Source: JADLHS01 sp039806955
GTDB lineage: Bacteria > Verrucomicrobiota > Verrucomicrobiia > Limisphaerales > JADLHS01
Length of the DNA: 64,000 bases
Reading direction: 5' to 3'
Assembly (NCBI GenBank): GCA_039806955.1
Contig: JBDHQI010000016.1
Span: 1-64,000 of the forward strand
The notes beneath the pieces were generated by a model. That model was given only the letters and a program-made list of their open reading frames with translations, did not search any database and was not told the DNA's origin. This document shows, piece by piece, positions 61,648 to 64,000 of the stretch (its first letter is position 1; each line of letters opens with the position of its first letter). A program made the position numbers and the translations under genes.

Positions 61648-62347
61648 AACCTGGCTGTTGGCCAACAAGCGCACGTGTGTCGTTGCTGTCCTGCTCGCAA
61701 TGCCGTTCTACTTGCCAGTGGCGCAGGTTTGTTATGTGCGCTTTTTCAATCCTGCCAGTACCCTTCCCCGTTTCTTGGATCGCTTTCGAGACGCTCCGTC
61801 AGGGCCGCGTATTGAGCGGCAAGCGATGATCTGGCTGGACATGAATAGAATGCCACACCTGTTCTTGACTGGCGTTATCTTCGCTGAAGACACCGTTTTC
61901 TACGAACACCATGGGCTGGATTGGGCGCAAATCCGCGCTTCGTGGAAAGCATCTAAAGAAGCTGGTACGCCGCCGCGCGGGGCCTCCACCATCACGCAGC
62001 AATGCGCCCGGTCGTTGTTTCTTTGGCAAGGACGTTCGTGGCTGAGGAAAGGCATGGAAGTATATTACACCGTCTGGATGGAACTCCTGCTTCCAAAACG
62101 GCGAATCTTAGAACTTTACGTCAATGTGATTGAGTTCGGCAATGGAATCTATGGTTTGGAGGCGGCGGCGCACTATTACTACAAATGCCCTGCTGCCGAC
62201 TTGACTGTGAAGCAAATATCAGAACTTCTCGCAGTCATGCCTAGCCCGCGTCGCTGGAATCCTCACCAGCTTCCTGAGGCTGCTACCAAGAGGCAAAAGT
62301 GGCTGCTTAATTACTTAGAAGGTCTCGATCTCCCGCCAAAAAATTGA
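61619..62347 (+). CDS. mtgA: Monofunctional biosynthetic peptidoglycan transglycosylase
   Basis: 242 aa. N-terminal TM helix, then a GT51 domain: FAEDTVFYEHHGLDWAQIRA with catalytic Glu, GASTITQQCARSLFLWQGRS and LYVNVIEFGNGIYGLEAAAH. Polymerises lipid II glycan strands. Unusual to find it in a small low-GC cassette; it could help export or anchor the cassette's peptide or envelope proteins. Ends 13 bases before the second mrp tail. Confidence 0.9.
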   Translation: MKKLVLSKAKTWLLANKRTCVVAVLLAMPFYLPVAQVCYVRFFNPASTLPRFLDRFRDAPSGPRIERQAMIWLDMNRMPHLFLTGVIFAEDTVFYEHHGLDWAQIRASWKASKEAGTPPRGASTITQQCARSLFLWQGRSWLRKGMEVYYTVWMELLLPKRRILELYVNVIEFGNGIYGLEAAAHYYYKCPAADLTVKQISELLAVMPSPRRWNPHQLPEAATKRQKWLLNYLEGLDLPPKN

Positions 62348-62360
62348 TTGATATTAGAAC

Positions 62361-62559
62361 GGCGACCGCATTGAAATCTTCGGCCACGGCGACGGGCAAA
62401 AAAGTGGAACGATTGAGAATCCCATTCCTCGGTGAAGTGCCGATCTTCACTGAAATCCGCGAAGGCGGCGACCGGGGCGTGCCGGTGGTGGTTTCGCTCC
62501 CGACCAACCGGCGGGCGCGGCGTTTTTGCATATTGCCCAAAGTCTTTGGAACAAATTGA
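62361..62559 (+). pseudogene. Second copy of the mrp 3' end (decayed)
   Basis: About 200 bases aligning with the end of mrp (59758-59965): IPFLGEVPIFTEIREGGDRG, then PVVVS and, after a frame break, a readable FLHIAQ-like tail. Two small deletions disrupt the frame. Most differences from the native end fall at third codon positions. It is not attached to a start or to the rest of mrp. Confidence 0.85.
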
Positions 62560-62593
62560 AACGATCGGTTAAGGCGATGTCGCACCATCCATT

Positions 62594-62610
62594 GCGCTCG
62601 AGTCGAGCGC
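62594..62610. repeat. Perfect 8-bp inverted repeat flanked by direct repeats
   Basis: GCGCTCGA-G-TCGAGCGC. Around it are similar short segments GATCGGTTAAGGCGAT (62563-62578) and GCATCGGTTAACGCGAT (62620-62636). It lies just after the decayed mrp tail. Confidence 0.5.
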
Positions 62611-62707
62611 TCGCGGCGGCATCGGTTAACGCGATAAGTTTCTGATTGTCAACGTGCGCGTTCCAACGTAACGTCCCCTCGAAAGCCATCGTGCGAATGA
62701 TTTGCGT

Positions 62708-62944
62708 ATGACGGACAACTCGAAAGAACCAACCACGAGCGACCTGTTGAAAAACTCCTCGCTGTATCGTGAGTTCCAGGCGGAGCGCGAGGAAATCCTG
62801 AAGCACAAATGGATTGAATCCGAGAAAGCTGGATACGATATCGGCTTCGAGCGCGCGCTGACGGATTGGATCGTGAAGCATCGTTCCAAATGGCGTAAAG
62901 CGCGTCAAATGCAACAAAACCCAACCGCCGCCACGCCCCGTTAA
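62708..62944 (+). CDS. Small conserved protein
   Basis: 78 aa from ATG 62708. The helical stretch REEILKHKWIESEKAGYDIG then FERALTDWIVKHRSKWRK looks like a small conserved bacterial protein I have seen but cannot name. Strongly basic C-terminus. No partner nearby. Lies between the mrp-tail remnant and pyrR. Confidence 0.65.
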   Translation: MTDNSKEPTTSDLLKNSSLYREFQAEREEILKHKWIESEKAGYDIGFERALTDWIVKHRSKWRKARQMQQNPTAATPR

Positions 62945-63213
62945 TCCAGCTCAATCCAACTCGCTCCTTTAAGGGGTCACTGCGAGGACCTCAAGGTGCC
63001 AAATGAACCAAACCAACTCTTCTTCCCAGCCCGCGCGCAGATCAGCGTGGCTTGGCTCTTTTGCCGACAAGTCCCACAGTGCCATGGTCCGAACTACCCG
63101 GGTTGGTTTCGTGCGGTGGCCCATCGCCAACCATTGGATTAAAAGTTCCACCCTGGAGTTCGGGTGCCGGAATTTCTCTGGCGCAGGCCCGGTGGAAAGC
63201 CGATGTTTGAGCC
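62945..63213. other. Leader region upstream of pyrR
   Basis: About 270 bases with a frame open from 63003 that overlaps the pyrR start and is probably fortuitous. Control by PyrR attenuation would be expected here; I could not delimit a convincing terminator/antiterminator pair by eye. Confidence 0.35.
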
Positions 63214-63747
63214 ATGTCTGAGTCGCATCTACTTCTAAATGCCGCCGGCATCCAACGCTCGTTGACGCGCCTGGCGCATGAGATTGTCGAATGCAACGAA
63301 ACCACCAGTGAGGTTGTGTTAATCGGGATTCAGCGCGGCGGAATAGCGGTGGCCAAACGCCTGGGGCAGCTTTTATCCGAGATCATCAAACAGACCGTCC
63401 CCGTGGGCACGCTGGACGTCAGTCTGCATCGGGACGATCTGGACCGGCGCCCGGCACCGAAGATTTATCCGACCCAAATCCCCTTCGACGTGAACGGCAA
63501 GACCGTGGTGCTGGTGGACGACGTGTTGTTCAGCGGGCGCACCATCCGCGCGGCGCTGGATGCGTTGAATGATTTTGGCCGCCCTCAACGCATCCAACTC
63601 GCCGTGCTCGTGGATCGCGGGCATCGCGAACTGCCCATCAAGGCGGATTTTGTCGGCAAGAACCAACCCACATCCCCGGTTGAGAAAGTCCGGGTGCGCC
63701 TCGATGAACCCGGCCAGCCCGACGAAGTCATCCTCTACCGCCCATGA
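63214..63747 (+). CDS. pyrR: PyrR bifunctional regulator / uracil phosphoribosyltransferase
   Basis: 177 aa. PRTase fold: VLIGIQRGGIAVAKRLGQLL, the PRPP loop VVLVDDVLFSGRTIRAALDA, and RPQRIQLAVLVDRGHRELPI. PyrR binds pyr mRNA to terminate transcription when UMP is high and has weak UPRTase activity. It starts the operon and overlaps pyrB by ATGA. Confidence 0.96.
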   Translation: MSESHLLLNAAGIQRSLTRLAHEIVECNETTSEVVLIGIQRGGIAVAKRLGQLLSEIIKQTVPVGTLDVSLHRDDLDRRPAPKIYPTQIPFDVNGKTVVLVDDVLFSGRTIRAALDALNDFGRPQRIQLAVLVDRGHRELPIKADFVGKNQPTSPVEKVRVRLDEPGQPDEVILYRP

Positions 63748-64000
63748 CCTGGAATCGCAAACACCTGCTCGACATCGAATCGCTCAGCGCGGACGAGATC
63801 ATCACCGTGCTGGACACGGCCAGGGCGTTCAAGGCCGTCGGCGAACGCGCCATCAAAAAAGTCCCGGCTCTGCGCGGCAAAACCGTGGTGAATCTTTTCG
63901 TCGAACCCTCCACTCGCACCCGCATCAGCTTCGAGCTGGCGCAACAACGCTTGTCGGCGGACATCGTGAATTTCACCGCCGAAGCGTCCTCCTTGAAGAA
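63744..64000 (+). CDS. pyrB: Aspartate carbamoyltransferase (5' part, runs off the window)
   Basis: The first 85 residues are present. LLDIESLSADEIITVLDTAR and NLFVEPSTRTRISFELAQQR carry the carbamoyl-phosphate site (STRTR). Coupled to pyrR. Catalyses the first committed pyrimidine step. The rest lies outside the window. Confidence 0.95.
   Translation, partial: MTWNRKHLLDIESLSADEIITVLDTARAFKAVGERAIKKVPALRGKTVVNLFVEPSTRTRISFELAQQRLSADIVNFTAEASSLK

Noticed and set aside
1..64000. tRNA and rRNA genes
   Set aside because: No cloverleaf with a proper T-loop or rRNA core motif was seen; GGTTCGAG near 16502 lacks the surrounding arms.

Overview
The window looks like chromosome from a Gram-negative member of the Verrucomicrobiota, probably near Pedosphaera/Limisphaerales. 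This is inferred from a type II prepilin-like protein with a late H-x9-DG-type motif, large secreted 'GNWNAAANW' proteins, an MFS/POT-rich gene content, KDO synthesis, and high but not extreme GC. No rRNA, tRNA or CRISPR was seen. Taxonomy is an inference.

Layout. 1-2400: purC and an MFS transporter. 2400-8090: an accessory block holding two HNH-endonuclease/small-protein pairs, a large secreted protein, a VapBC-type module and a truncated secreted-protein fragment. These are separated by five direct copies of the 3' end of one gene that is not otherwise present here. 8090-13400: a UreF-like gene, a DUF885 protein, a truncated IS5-type transposase, a membrane-protein remnant and folC. 13400-16370: pyrG, with its 3' end duplicated around a ~400-bp small-ORF cassette, then kdsB. 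16500-20490: secreted proteins and an MsbA-like ABC exporter. 20480-29450: a surface-glycan cluster with two paralogous GDSH/SGNH proteins, methyltransferases, GT25, two GT10-like and two FkbM genes. 29470-31200: a decayed IS1380-type element. 31200-45660: efp, a zinc-ribbon protein, a LysM amidase, ychF, broken and intact toxin-antitoxin-type genes, obgE-rpmA-rplU, a POT transporter, purF and a phosphodiesterase. 46060-54510: rmuC, an MGMT-like protein, ridA, a Gre-like factor, a B12/radical-SAM protein, mtnP, a prepilin and a flavin reductase. 54860-62560: tig-ribH, a lactonase, and mrp, followed by a lower-GC four-gene cassette and then a decayed second copy of the mrp 3' end. 62700-64000: a small conserved protein and the start of a pyrR-pyrB operon.

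The most unusual signal is that three unrelated housekeeping-type genes (a putative 2-oxoacid:ferredoxin oxidoreductase, pyrG and mrp) each have their 3' coding end duplicated, with foreign-looking cassettes between the copies. No integrase is visible in any of the cassettes. The pattern resembles integration into the 3' end of a protein-coding gene with restoration of the reading frame (as e14 does in icd), but repeated, small and apparently non-autonomous. In the mrp and oxidoreductase cases the copies differ largely at third codon positions, which suggests that the tails came from different alleles or lineages rather than from recent tandem duplication.
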